DNA of 64,000 bases from Tetradesmus obliquus (Eukaryota > Chlorophyta > Chlorophyceae > Sphaeropleales > Scenedesmaceae), in assembly GCA_030272155.1 (NCBI GenBank), contig CP126196.1:1302001-1366000 (forward strand). The letters run 5' to 3'. Of the stretch, positions 45,501-54,737 are shown piece after piece. Position numbers and translations under genes: made by a program. The notes below the pieces were generated by a model. It did no database searches, was not told the origin of the DNA, and worked only from the letters and a program-made list of their open reading frames with translations. Numbering within the stretch: position 1 is the first letter of the stretch; the number at the start of each line of letters is the position of its first letter.

Positions 45501-46221
45501 GTGTTTGCGTCCAATGATGAGTCATTCTATATGTCCAATTGCTGGCTTACCAAACCTCTGGTGACAACCTGATTGGCTGAGGACGGCAGATGCATGGCCA
45601 GTGGTCACACCAAATATGCATGGACCTGTGCATGTGTTGAGAGAGTATCAATGGACCTGTGCATGTGTTGAGAGAGTATCAATGGACCTGTGCATGTGTT
45701 GAGAGAGTATCAATGGACCTGTGCATGTGTTGAGAGAGTATCAATGGACCTGTGCATGTGTTGAGAGAGTATCAATGGACCTGTGCATGTGTTGAGAGAG
45801 TATCAATGGACCTGTGCATGTGTTGAGAGAGTATCAATGGACCTGTGCATGTGTTGAGAGAGTATCAATCCTGCAAGGTACTGTGGTTTCCTTCATCAGA
45901 GTGGCCCTCTAATCCTGTGGCGACTGACTGCTGCCTCTGCTGCTGCTGCTGCTGCAGGTGAAGCGCATGGAGGTTGCATCCAAGCTGTGGGCTGCTGGCA
46001 TCAAGGCTGAATTTGGCTTCAAGCCGAACCCCAAGATGGGTGACCAGCTGGGCTATGCACTAGAGCAGGGCATCCCCTTCATGGTGCTGTTTGGGGATGA
46101 CGAGCTGCAGCAGGGCCTGGTCAAAGTCAAAGGCATGGCAGCAAAGACTGAGGAGAGCGTGCCGCTGGAGGGCCTGGTGGGAGAGCTGCAGCGGCTGATT
46201 GCGGCACAGGCTGCCAGCTGA
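35294..46221 (+). CDS. HARS: Histidyl-tRNA synthetase, plant cytosolic type
   Basis: Charges tRNA(His). Fourteen exons: 35294-35902, 36434-36592, 36877-36960, 38573-38953, 39219-39431, 39774-39935, 40144-40234, 40431-40528, 40997-41142, 41999-42199, 42589-42702, 43463-43698, 44637-44827 and 45958-46221; in phase, 982 residues. The first six exons are the plant-type N-terminal extension ([12 protein letters not shown], a lysine-rich [12 protein letters not shown] segment). The catalytic core has [43 protein letters not shown], motif 2 region [13 protein letters not shown], the HisA signature ARGLDYYTG and motif 3 GVSIGIERV. The anticodon-binding domain ends the protein. Intron 2 uses a GC donor (GCAAGT at 36593). 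Ten exon edges have intronic copies, which inflates the gene to 10.9 kb. Confidence 0.95.
36247..36366 (+). repeat. Copy of HisRS exon 2 5' edge in intron 1
   Basis: TCTGCACCTGCAGGTCAAAG through [19 protein letters not shown] and LKGLLDG repeats the real exon 2 (36421-36521). It is almost perfect for about 100 bp with an intact acceptor, then diverges into a frame without a clear donor. Confidence 0.92.
36945..37575 (+). repeat. 102-bp minisatellite seeded by HisRS exon 3 3' edge
   Basis: GCACTGCCAGTCAAGGTGCGG-like junctions occur at about 36947 (real), 37049, 37151, 37253, 37355, 37457 and 37559, exactly 102 bp apart. Each unit carries the last four codons of exon 3, the donor and about 85 bp of intron. 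Because 102 is a multiple of three, a spurious open frame of more than 200 codons runs through the array. Confidence 0.97.
37574..38405 (+). repeat. Five-copy interspersed repeat in HisRS intron 3
   Basis: Four copies of an about 90-bp core (37738, 37952, 38159, 38316) contain TTAGCTTACCTTCTGACACC, TCTTGTGCGAGGGTGC and GAACGCAACCAAGCT. A fifth, partial copy at 37574-37606 begins at the last 102-bp unit. The core holds a hairpin: GGGTGC-TT(CT)-GCACCC at 38355-38370 and equivalents, with loops of two or four bases. Spacer lengths vary, so it is not a simple tandem array. Confidence 0.9.
40090..40142 (+). repeat. CTG microsatellite abutting the HisRS exon 7 acceptor
   Basis: About 17 CTG triplets run directly into the acceptor CAG before exon 7 (40144). 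Similar CTG runs abut the acceptors of HisRS exons 10 and 14, and of exon 6 of the FG-GAP gene. Confidence 0.95.
40688..40955 (+). repeat. Three copies of HisRS exon 9 5' edge in intron 8
   Basis: GGCGGCGAGC...CTGCGCTACGACC followed by ATTCC(C/A)ATACCCTGAGTC(A/G)CA recurs at about 40700 and 40812, and truncated at 40908. The real exon starts at 40997. The acceptor is intact in the second copy and broken or doubtful in the others. Confidence 0.85.
41250..41300 (+). repeat. Copy of HisRS exon 9 3' edge in intron 9
   Basis: GTCTACCGCAGGGATCAGCC, then CTGGCGCGCGGGCGCTTCAGGGTG, repeats the [14 protein letters not shown] end of exon 9 (41098-41142). The donor position reads AGGGTG instead of AGGTG. 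Confidence 0.85.
41522..41998 (+). repeat. Three tandem copies of HisRS exon 10 5' edge
   Basis: Each copy has a CTG run, CAG acceptor, GGAGTTCTTCCA(G/A)TG and about 65 further exon bases to GTGCTGGGCGT(G/A)CTGCTGACT. Copy starts are 41572, 41720 and 41857; the real start is 41999 (period 137-148 bp). All three lose the exon after GVL. The copy at 41720 has an inserted T giving GACTTTTGA, a stop after eight codons. Confidence 0.95.
42410..42485 (+). repeat. Decayed copy of HisRS exon 11 5' edge in intron 10
   Basis: TCAGTGTCGTTGACAAGCTG then GACAAGATGTCGTGGG resembles TCAGTGCCATTGACAAGCTT at the real edge (42586), preceded like it by a CTG run. Confidence 0.75.
42878..43192 (+). repeat. Two copies of HisRS exon 11 3' edge in intron 11
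   Basis: GCTGAGATGG(T/C)(A/G)GAGGAGAAGGGGCTGC to GGGCAGTTCGTGGTGCTGC(G/A)GTGAG occurs at 42880-42957 and 43108-43190. The real edge is 42631-42710. The first copy is in frame and nearly perfect; the second has insertions. Confidence 0.92.
43740..43968 (+). repeat. Two copies of HisRS exon 12 3' edge in intron 12
   Basis: 43740-43835 and 43868-43968 repeat the HisA signature region (TTTGACCTGAGCTTGGC...GGGTGTCATTTATGAGGCGG) and the GGCAGGTGCGC donor edge. Small deletions in TGGATTACTACACG break both. The real edge is 43600-43705. Confidence 0.9.
44198..44615 (+). repeat. Four tandem copies of HisRS exon 13 5' edge
   Basis: Acceptor plus GGCGGCCG(C/T)TA(C/T)GACAAGCTGGT lies at about 44204, 44298, 44411 and 44526; the real start is 44637. 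Three copies then read GKDA(L/P)AAL(R/G) and a TAA stop (GCGCTG(C/G)GTTAATCC). The period is about 94-115 bp, with similar intron (CATAAGCAACA, CACTTTCCTGCAG) in each. Confidence 0.95.
44961..45345 (+). repeat. Three copies of HisRS exon 13 3' edge in intron 13
   Basis: 44961-45080 is a near-perfect copy of the last about 110 bases of exon 13 ([20 protein letters not shown] to GNGMQ) with a GT donor. 45201-45236 and 45297-45345 are short decayed copies of the GCTGGTGGCGT...ATTGGCA piece. Confidence 0.9.
45616..45871 (+). repeat. 31-bp minisatellite, eight copies
   Basis: Eight almost perfect units of 31 bp (TATCAATGGACCTGTGCATG plus TGTTGAGAGAG) in the last HisRS intron. Homogeneity suggests recent expansion. 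Confidence 0.98.
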
Positions 46222-47440
46222 GGGCTTGAAGCGTGTGGTAAATCTGCATGGGCATGTGATTTGAGAGTTGCTGGTGGCGTGCAGTGTGTGTGATGAGACA
46301 GCATTTTCTGGCAGCTGGTGCTGGCCGTGGCGGCTGTGTAGTTTCCTGGCAGCTGGTGCTGGTAGTGGCGAACAAGCAGGCGGGTGACCAACATTTTGTT
46401 TCTGTGTTCTTCATGTTGAAGGTGATTCAGATGGTGCCATGACATTACCTGTGTGACGCACGCGAGGTGCTGCCAGCACCAGGCCAGTGGCCTGACAAGG
46501 CAGCTGCTCTAGCTGGGGCAGAACTGCTGCGCTCGCTGTGCCGCGCACCAGTCGGTACACAGTCGATAGTCGAACTGGCAACCTATAACATGTATTATCG
46601 CAAACTTGACTCTCAGGCTCGGTCACAAGTGGTCACCTGTGGTGGAAGCTGCGTTGTGGGCTTTTTCTTTTGATGTGTGTTTCTCAGCCGCCCGCCCGCC
46701 TCATCGTGCCTCACAGTCCTAGAATGCGGACCCTCCAATCTGGTTGTATGCTGGTTGGTGTATTGCGCTGTTTTACTCGCCAATTCGGCTTGCCAACACG
46801 CGCAATGCAGCTATGTATTGCTGCAAACATGGCAGTGCAATCGACCTGCCCAGTATGATACCTGGGCATGTGAGTGCACCAGTTACTGAGGTGCCTCAGA
46901 AGAAAGCACGAGTTCCCTTTCCTCACAGCATACCAAATCAACATCCGCAATGAACACTCAGCCTACTACTAGCAGGTGCAATAACCCTGAGCATAGTACT
47001 AGCAAACAACAACACATCACTACCTCTGCCTCCATGCAACAGCCTGGGGTTAGTTGCGCATGGGCAGTGGCCCCTAGCAGCATTGTTGCTTCAATGCGAT
47101 CATGCTAAGAAAAGGGCACACAAGCCCACACTGCACAGAGCCACAGACCCTGCAGTGCACACAGCACTGCCTCCTCCCCCCACAACCTCCCCCCAACGAC
47201 TCACCAGCCGGCCAAGCGCGGGTTGCATGCGCCTGCATGGCAGCCAAGATCCGCAACATGTCGCGCAGGCGCAGGGTGAAGCAGCACTCTGACTTCCAAT
47301 GACCCTGGAACCGCGTGAAGGACGGCGCCAGGCCTGACGCCAGGGCCCCTGAGGCATCACCACTCAAGCACAGGCACAAAAACAATGTCACAACGCCGCA
47401 CAACACGTGCGGCCCTCGACAAAGTGCCAGGCACCAGGCG
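46222..47440 (+). other. HisRS 3' UTR and spacer
   Basis: No supported exon. Short imperfect repeats (TGGCAGCTGGTGCTGG... at 46309 and 46348) follow the stop. A reverse-strand frame at 47074-47529 has one denser stretch (SFTRFQGHWKSECCFTLRLR) but no recognisable gene structure. Confidence 0.4.
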
Positions 47441-48890
47441 TGCCAAACACACACCTGCACCGCGTCAGGCCATGGCAGCCACACCAGGCAAGCAGGCAGG
47501 AGCAGCAACTGCGGCAACTGCACTGCCACACCAAAGCATAGAGCTGTAGCTGCTGCTGTGGCGTGCGAATCTTAAGAAGGGCAGCGCCAGCCAGCAAAGC
47601 AACATTGCTGCCAACTGTGCATTTTAACCGAAATAAAAACAACCGCCACGCACGGGCCGTGACAGTTGTCGGGGCTGAGCCACTGCTGCTGCACGCCGCC
47701 GAATATCAACAAGGCCATGACGGTTGCTCCTACCAGCTGAATGACTCACCCCCAATGAAATGCTTGACACCTCCAGCAGCACCGCAGCTGGGAGCTATAT
47801 GGCATACAAGTGTGCTGCAACACAAGCTCACGTACCAACTGCAGATTGCTCCTGCAGCAATGCATCATGATCAACACCGCTGCATTGCCGTTGTTGGCAG
47901 GGGGTACCACCCTGGGCATCCCGCAGGAGACCGCCCCGCCGTAATGGGCCAGCACCGGAAGTCCCGCATGCTGCCCGGCCCGCCGCATCATTGCACCCGG
48001 GCCAGAAGGTGTGGCTGGCGCCAGGAGCCACACCAGGCAGGCAGCTGACAGTGTCAACAGCAGCAACCGCTGCTGCTGCACCGCCACACCAAAGCACACC
48101 AGCCGCAACACAGCTGTGGCTGACAAACCAAAGCACACAGCTGCAACACAGCTGTGGCTGACACACCGAAGCACACAGCTGCAACACAGCCGTGGCTGAC
48201 AAACCAAAGCACACAGCTGCAACACAGCTTGTGGCTGACAAACCAAAAACACACAGCTGCAACACAGCTGTGGCCGGCGAAATGAGAAGCACGCAGCTGC
48301 AACACAGCCGTGGCCGACAGACCAAACAGCATACAGCTGCAAAACACAAAGATAACAAAGCATGCAGCTGACAGAAGCAAATCAGCACACACACAACTAC
48401 AACCACTGCTCTGCTTGGCATAATAGCCAAAGCGCACAGCTGCAAAACGCCGCTGTGGCCCAAAGATAACAAAGCATACAGCTGACAGAAGCAAATCAGC
48501 ACACACACAGCTGCGACCGCTGCTCTGCCTGGCATAATAGCCAAAGCGCACAGCTGCAAAACGCCGCTGTGGCCCAAAGATAACAAAGCATACAGCTGAC
48601 AGAAGCATATCAGCACACACACAGCTGCAACCGCTGCTCTGCCTGGCATCATAGCCAAAGCGCACAGCTGCAGAACGCCGCTGTGGCCCAAAGATAACAA
48701 AGCATGCAGCTGCAACAGCCGCTACGGCTGACACAAGATCAAACAGCACATGGCTGCAACAGCCGCTGTGGCTCCCATGACCAAGGGCACGCAGCTACAC
48801 CGCCGCCCATCAGCCAGCACAGCAACAGTGTTGCCAACCGTGCACATAAGCCCAAGCGAAACAACCGCCACGCACGGGCTGCGACGGGCA
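47440..48890. repeat. Segmental duplication with internal repeat expansion
   Basis: 47450-47670 resembles the two ends of 48010-48890. GCCACACCAGGCA(A/G)GCAGG and CCGCCACACCAAAGCA lie on the left; AGCCAGCA(A/C)AGCAACA, GCCAACTGTGCA and AACAACCGCCACGCACGGGC on the right. In the second version the middle is expanded from one unit into arrays at 48085-48715. Confidence 0.75.
48085..48715. repeat. Two adjacent minisatellites, 38-bp and 114-bp units
   Basis: 48085-48330 holds about seven units of 34-38 bp (AAGCACACAGCTGCAACACA plus GC(C/T)GTGGCTGAC). 48340-48715 holds about three units of 114 bp (CAAAGCGCACAGCTGCAAAA, CGCCGCTGTGGCCCAAAGAT, then GCTGACAGAAGCA). Both share the CACAGCTGCAA word, so the second probably grew from the first. 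Reverse-strand frames of more than 200 codons here are by-products. Confidence 0.92.
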
Positions 48891-48917
48891 GCAGCAGCCA
48901 GATGGTACCAATGGGGA

Positions 48918-49345
48918 GCTTTTAAAGGCCCGTTGTCTGAACAAGGACAACAAAAATACATAAAAACATACAGGCAACGCAGTTCACATCAGCAACCCAT
49001 CACTGCAGCAGTAAACGATCAAACGACATTCAGGCATACATGCATCCCCTGCCTACACCTGTACTATACCACTACGCCTTCACTGGAGGTGACAGACTGA
49101 GGATGTTACTGACAACACAGCACCAGGACTACCTCTGACTACAAAGGAGCAGGAGACCGTCAGTGCCGTTTCCCCCAGGCCATCGTGGCTACTGAGGGCG
49201 GCACTGACCAGGTTTTATTTTGAATGCAGGTAATACTAGAACAAGTAGGAGGAGCAGCAGCACCACAACATTGAAGTTGAAGTAGCCATGCTGGTCCTGG
49301 GGGGCCCCTTCTTCCTATGTGAGTACACATTATGTTGCATGCAAA
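48918..49345. repeat. Dispersed repeat, copy 2
   Basis: Second copy of the element at 8250-8712, same orientation. The hairpin is GTTGTC (48932-48937), loop TGAACAAG, GACAAC (48946-48951). It also has GTCAGTGCCGTTTCCCC, CCATCGTGGCTA, GGCACTGACCAGGTT, TGCAGGTAATACTAGA and TATGTGAGTACACATTATGT. Confidence 0.7.
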
Positions 49346-49802
49346 GATTGACCTGCAATGATTGACCTGCTTGCACGTTGTACCAATTTTATACAGTGGA
49401 CTCCAATGCAGTGCAACACCCTGACACATGACATCAGCATGGACCAAGAACCCTAACCGAAGGTGACAGGTGGCAATGGTAAGCAGTCAACAATGGCGAC
49501 AGCATCAGGCAATGGTCACCCATGCTACTGCCTTCAAAGAACGCGCAATGTGTCTCCGTAGCCGTGTGCAGCGTTCGCGATGAGACGAACTACGTGCATA
49601 GCATCGCTGCTGTTGCTCATCCCCTTTACTGCCACCAGGTAAGTCAAACAACAAATACTGCGCAGAATATAAAGTTACGAACCTCTCATTGCATTTATGC
49701 GTTGGGGCTGCAGCCTTGCTTGGAAAGGGCGGGAAGCCACTCGTCTGCAAAGTTTTTCTTGCAGCAGCGCCTCACTGCATGCCAAGATGTCCACGTGATT
49801 GA
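49346..49802 (+). other. Upstream region of the FG-GAP gene, possible exon
   Basis: A frame from the ATG at 49522 encodes AQCVSVAVCSVRDETNYVH before a clean donor GTAAGTC at 49639. A TTGCAG acceptor at about 49765 precedes the start of the next exon. This could be a 5' exon of the following gene or of another gene; phase and family support are missing. Confidence 0.3.
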
Positions 49803-52800
49803 ATGGATGCCTTCAAATGTGATGGCTGCAGGTGTGAGCTATGCAACGGTCGGCAGCAGGAGCAGCTGCTGCCAGCTTGGGATGAAGCCACAGCACAGCA
49901 GCTGCTACAGCAGCAGGAACAGCAGGAGCCTGAGGCAGCAATCGGCGCAGTTCAACCTACGGTGTCAACAGAAACAGCACCATGGCATGCAAAGATGAGT
50001 GCCATGGGTGCAGCCGCACCATCCCAGCAGCCCGCAGCAGCTGAAACACCAGACATCAGCAATGATGCAGTGCAGCTGCAGTCCCATTTACATGAGGAGG
50101 AACAAGAGCAGCAGCAGAAGCAGGCATCTGGTTCAAGCAGCAGCCGGGATTTGCTGCAGTCTTCCTCCTCTACTGCCCCAACCCTGTGTGGCAAGCTTGG
50201 CGCATACACACCAAACATAGACAGCGCACCAGACCGCTCCATGTTTGGCTTTGCAGTATCCTCCAGCTTGGATGGCAGCACAGTCGCTGTTGGAGCCCCG
50301 CTCAACACAGCAAACGTCAAGTCTCCTGGGGCCGCATTTGCGCTGAATTCTCGCAGCAGCCTGACCTGCGAGTACTTGCAGAACCCCATTGCGCAGCCGG
50401 CTGGCAGCTTCCGCTACTTTGGGGCCCAGCTAGCACTCAGTGATGACGCCAGCACGCTGGTGGTGCTGGATGGTGTGGAGGGCGTGAACACCGCAAATTT
50501 GCAGGGGAACAGGCCAGTCGTGCATGTGTACAGGCGGCTCAACAACGGCACATACAGGTGGGCCAAGCAGTGCAGAGGTGCAGAGTGCCAAGCCCTGTAC
50601 CACGCCTGTGACAGCGATGTAAGATGGATGCCAAGATGAAACTTTTGCAGCTGTGCACGGTGGGTGTTTCTGCGCCTCTTCCTGCAAGGACTGTGCATGC
50701 AGCAAATGCATAGACTGAGCAGATAATATCCTCATCCATGTGTCCTAGTAGGACTATGATGACCTCTTGCTCCTGCAGGTACTTCCAGAAGCTTACTGGC
50801 ACGCTGCGGCGGGCAATGGCCGTCACTATGGCAGTGTCGACCACAGCCAACGGTAACCTCATCCTTGTGTCCTTCTCAGTTGCTGAGGGCTACACAGATA
50901 AGCGTGGCAGCGCGCAGCTGTTCGCGCTGAATGGCACAGGCACTGCCATGAGGTACACATACTTGCAGGACCTGGCACTGCTCAACATGCCTGCAGGTGA
51001 GAGACTGAAGAGAGCAGTGGCAGCAGCGACAGCAGTTGCCAAGGTGTCGACAGCACACCTGCTGCAACAGTCCTGACTCTGTGCCAGTGACAGTGCAGTG
51101 CAACACCATGCATGGGAAACATATGTGTATGCTTGGCAGCATGCTGTATGCAACATGCTGTGCTTGGTTGCGCCATCGTGTTGTGTTGTTTGGTGTTCGC
51201 TGCAGGTGTGTCTGTGCAGTACGGCGCGGCCAGTGCTATGAGCAGGAACGGCATGACCATTGCGGTCAGCACCGCAGCATCAACCGACTCATACTTAAAG
51301 CTGACATACATGTACAGGTGGGCACGCCGCAGCCATAGCCATGCTAGCCATGCTGTCACATGTGGTGGCTGCAGGAAATGATTGAGAAGCTGCCGGCAGT
51401 GGCGATGCTTTGCTAGTTGGCTGGCTTCTACACGCAGCCGGGCACACTGCTTGAGCATTGATTGTGGCTGCACTCACGCTTGCAGGAGAGACACGTACAC
51501 AGGCCAGTTCAGGATTGTGAGCGCCGTCAGCCACGGCGCGTTCTACGGAGACAACTGGTCGGCAGGCAGGGGCGTGGGCCTCACAGACGACAACGCACTG
51601 GCCATCACACAAAGTGGCCGGTTCATGCTGCGCGTGGAGAACGCGATGCTGGTGGTGTACGAGTGGAGCGGCAGCGGCATGAGCATGACGTGGCAGCGGC
51701 GCTGCCAGCTGGCAGCACCCGAGGGCTACACCTTCAGGACGAGTGAGTGTGGGAGTCGCATGGGAGTCGCGCGCAGGGTGCAGTGGAAATAGCTGCTTTC
51801 TGGCGGTGGTGGTAGTGCTGCCTTGTGCTGAAGCGTGTGTTATGGCAAGTTAAGTCAACAAACTGTGAGGGCTGCACCTGAGCACATGGCGTCCTGTCCA
51901 GCTTGCATGCGCGCGCCTTGTTGGCAGCTGTTTCAGCAGCTGTGCTCTGCCGATAGCTGCGCGTCGTGTGTTTGAGTGTCTGCCTGCTGAGCTGAGTTGG
52001 TCTGCTTGCCTTGCGGTGCTGCTGCAGCCGGCGGTGCGCTAAGCATTGTGGAGGCATCCACGACGCGCGTCAAGTTTGCTGCTGGGGCGTACACAGGGGC
52101 CCTGGACAGCAGCCCCAGCTCCATGGCAGTGTTCCTGTACTACCTCAACGTGAGTGACACGTTGGATGGCATGGCACAGTTGCAGATGTTTGGCAACAGC
52201 GTAGTGCAGTGATTTTGTATCCGGGGCCGTGCATGGCTGTCTGCCCTGGACTCCCACTCTGCGCGGCAAGTTTGATGAACCCGTGATACAGTGTGTGTCG
52301 CTGCTGCTGCTGCTGCTGCTGCTGCAGCTGGGTGTTTCTGGCAGCTGCCCCTACCGCCATGCTGAGAAGCACGAGCACAACGACCCATACAGCAACTACG
52401 GCGCAGCCGTCACCATCACAGCCAACGGCAACCTACTGCTGATTGGTGCACCCAGCGCCTGGGACAACAACATGCAGAAGCAGTACGGCGCTCTGTACAC
52501 GCTGGACATAAGCACGGTGGTGGACGACGGCACAGTGCCGATGACAGTCACTGCTGCCGCCAACACGTACGCAGGCTGCATTGCTGGCAAGGATGCCAAC
52601 GGCAACGCGTGCGTCACGAAGCAAGCAGGCACCGTGCTTTGCAAGACAGTGACCAAATCGGACGGCACAGTGGTGCAGTACGGTGCTGCAGGCTGCACAC
52701 CCACGCCTGCTCCTCCCAGCTTCTGGACCTCATCTGCTCCAGGTGCATACACAACGTCTACGCTTAGTGCATACACCAATGTGGCATCGAGCACGAAGGG

Positions 52801-53197
52801 TGGCGTGGGTGTCCCGACTGCAAGCACCAACTGGCTGGCAAACACGGTGCAGGCTGCTGCTCAGAATGCGTACTATGGCTACCCAGTGACTAGTACTGCT
52901 GCTGGTGCGAAGACCAGCATCACACCAGCGTCTGGCTGGGGCACGTCTACTGCTGCTGCACTTGGCGGCACGGCTCCTGCAGCTGTCAGCACCACAAGCA
53001 TGGCTGGAATCGGCACGCCCTCGACATTCAGCATCTTGAGCACGATGTTTTCTGGTCTTGCTGGGATGTTGAGGAACGCCTTGAGTGGCAGTGGCGTGGC
53101 TAGTGCTGCAGCTGGGGGCACTACGAGTTTGGGGCTTCCTGCAGGCGCTGTGATCACAAACCTTGGAGTGCTGAATGGTGGTGCAAACACTGGTTGA
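49803..53197 (+). CDS. FG-GAP-type beta-propeller protein
   Basis: Exons: 49803-50557, 50779-50996, 51206-51317, 51486-51742, 52028-52149 and 52328-53197, in phase; 777 residues. The N-terminal 110 residues are cysteine-rich then Q/E-rich. Integrin-like FG-GAP motifs follow: FGFAVSSSLDGSTVAVGAP, YFGAQLALSDDASTLVVLDG, and GAAVTITANGNLLLIGAP. Further blades (MAVSTTANGNLILVSFS, GRFMLRVENAMLVVYEWSG) match weakly. The C-terminal 200 residues are S/T/A/G-rich and disordered-looking. Such proteins are usually extracellular or at the cell wall. No signal peptide is seen after the first ATG, so the true start may be in an upstream exon. Exact family unknown. Confidence 0.75.
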
Positions 53198-53810
53198 TGA
53201 CGGGCCTTATCTGCTCATGGTGCTGTTGTAACCTCGGGTGTGTTTTTCTTGTTACCAGGGGGGACGAAATCCTACTGGCTAGTCACACGCAACAGTCAGG
53301 CGAACCAGACTGCAGGGGACACAAGGCGATGCCTCCACCAGCTCAGGTGTGTTGATTGCTTAATTTATGCTGTCTCAATCTGGCAACCTTTGTGGGGGCG
53401 CTCAATCCTGGTTCACAGAGGTGCACCAAGTGAGTCCACTGTCGTGCGAACACTGCCCAAGTACAGCAACACCCGTGCATCTCTTAAAGCAATACTATCT
53501 TGCTGTTCATCCCTGTGGGTGTTCAAGCAACATCACCTGCTGGCACTGCGGCAGTTCGCATCTTATCAAGGTGGAAATACCTCAGCCGCAACTTCGTAAC
53601 ATGGGCACACATGTCAACATCAGCACACCTCCAGGCGGATGGCCGTGACAGCCTGCTGCCCTGGGGTGCACAAAGCAGTGATATGCAGGAACATTGCGGC
53701 AGCAAACAAGAACAAGCACACATTACCATACGACACCATACACCACCGGACTATATTATGCAACAGGCACCACCCCAGCGTGCCGCTTCTACTACCAGAC
53801 CGCAGACACA
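53198..53810. other. Convergent spacer after the FG-GAP gene
   Basis: Two 3' UTRs meet here. A TGTAA at 53227-53231 is 30 bp past the FG-GAP stop. Nothing else recognised. Confidence 0.4.
53227..53231 (+). terminator. TGTAA polyadenylation-like signal of the FG-GAP gene
   Basis: TGTAA on the coding strand shortly after the stop codon. Possibly too close to the stop to be the only signal. Confidence 0.3.
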
Positions 53811-54682
53811 CTACCACTCCCTCATAGGTCCGAAGGCACCCCAAACTCCCGCACTGCCAGCATTGCCACTGCTGTGGTGCTGGCTCCAGTCGTGCGGCCC
53901 CTCATTGCAGGTCAGGTAGCGGCCACAGTTGATCATGCGCACCCGCTGAGCTGGAGGCTCCGAGTCTCGAACTGCTCCTGGACAGGCAGTGCCGCCTGCT
54001 GTCTGCCTCGCTGCTGCTGCTGCCGCTGCTGCTGCTTGCAGCTGAGCAAGTGTGTTGCGCTGCTCCTGGGAGTGGTGGCAGGGCGTGTACCTAGAGTCTT
54101 GAAACCTCAGGAACCCCAGCTGCTTCAAGTTTGCCTTGCCGGCCAGCGTAATCAAGTGCTTGTGCACTGCAGCTGTGTCGCGAGGACCTCCGCAGCAGCC
54201 TTCGCTGCACAGCAGCTCTGCAGGCAGAGCAATGCTGTGCAGCTGCGGCAGCTGCGCCAAAGCAGCTGTCAGGGCTGCTGCAAAAGTGGAGTGCAGTTGC
54301 GGCATACTGAAGAACTGCAGCTGCAACAGGGAAGGCAGCTCCTGATACAGGTATGATATCGAGCTGTGGTGGCGGTCATGTCCATAACCGTCGCTACTGA
54401 GGGAGAGCTGCCGCAGGCCTGACAGCTGCCCCATGTGCTGCAGTGCTGGCGTTGCCTGGCTAGAGGCCTCTTGGCTGCTGCTGCCGCTGTCCTTGCCCCA
54501 GTCGCCAAAATGTGCATGCACTGCCTGCAAGCCCGGCAGCTGTGCCAGCACCTGCCAGCTGCTCGACCGGGGAAGTGGTGGGTACGATTTACCTTGCAGG
54601 GCAGATAACTGGGTGATGAGCTCGCAACCCGTGCCACAAGCAGCTGCAACTTCCAGTACTGGCAGCGCAGCCGCCAGTGCTG

Positions 54683-54737
<55 letters not shown>

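Noticed and set aside
45616..45871. CRISPR-like regular repeat
   Set aside because: Direct 31-bp units with no spacers between them. It is a minisatellite in a eukaryotic intron.
47074..47529. Reverse-strand frame with SFTRFQGHWKSECCFTLRLR, slightly like a tyrosine recombinase C-terminus
   Set aside because: No catalytic R-H-R-Y set can be placed and the similarity is a few residues. Not enough to call a mobile element.
47828..48749. Reverse-strand open frames of 231-295 codons with repeated LLSLGHSGVLQLCAL
   Set aside because: By-product of the 38-bp and 114-bp minisatellites. No start context, splice pattern or family.
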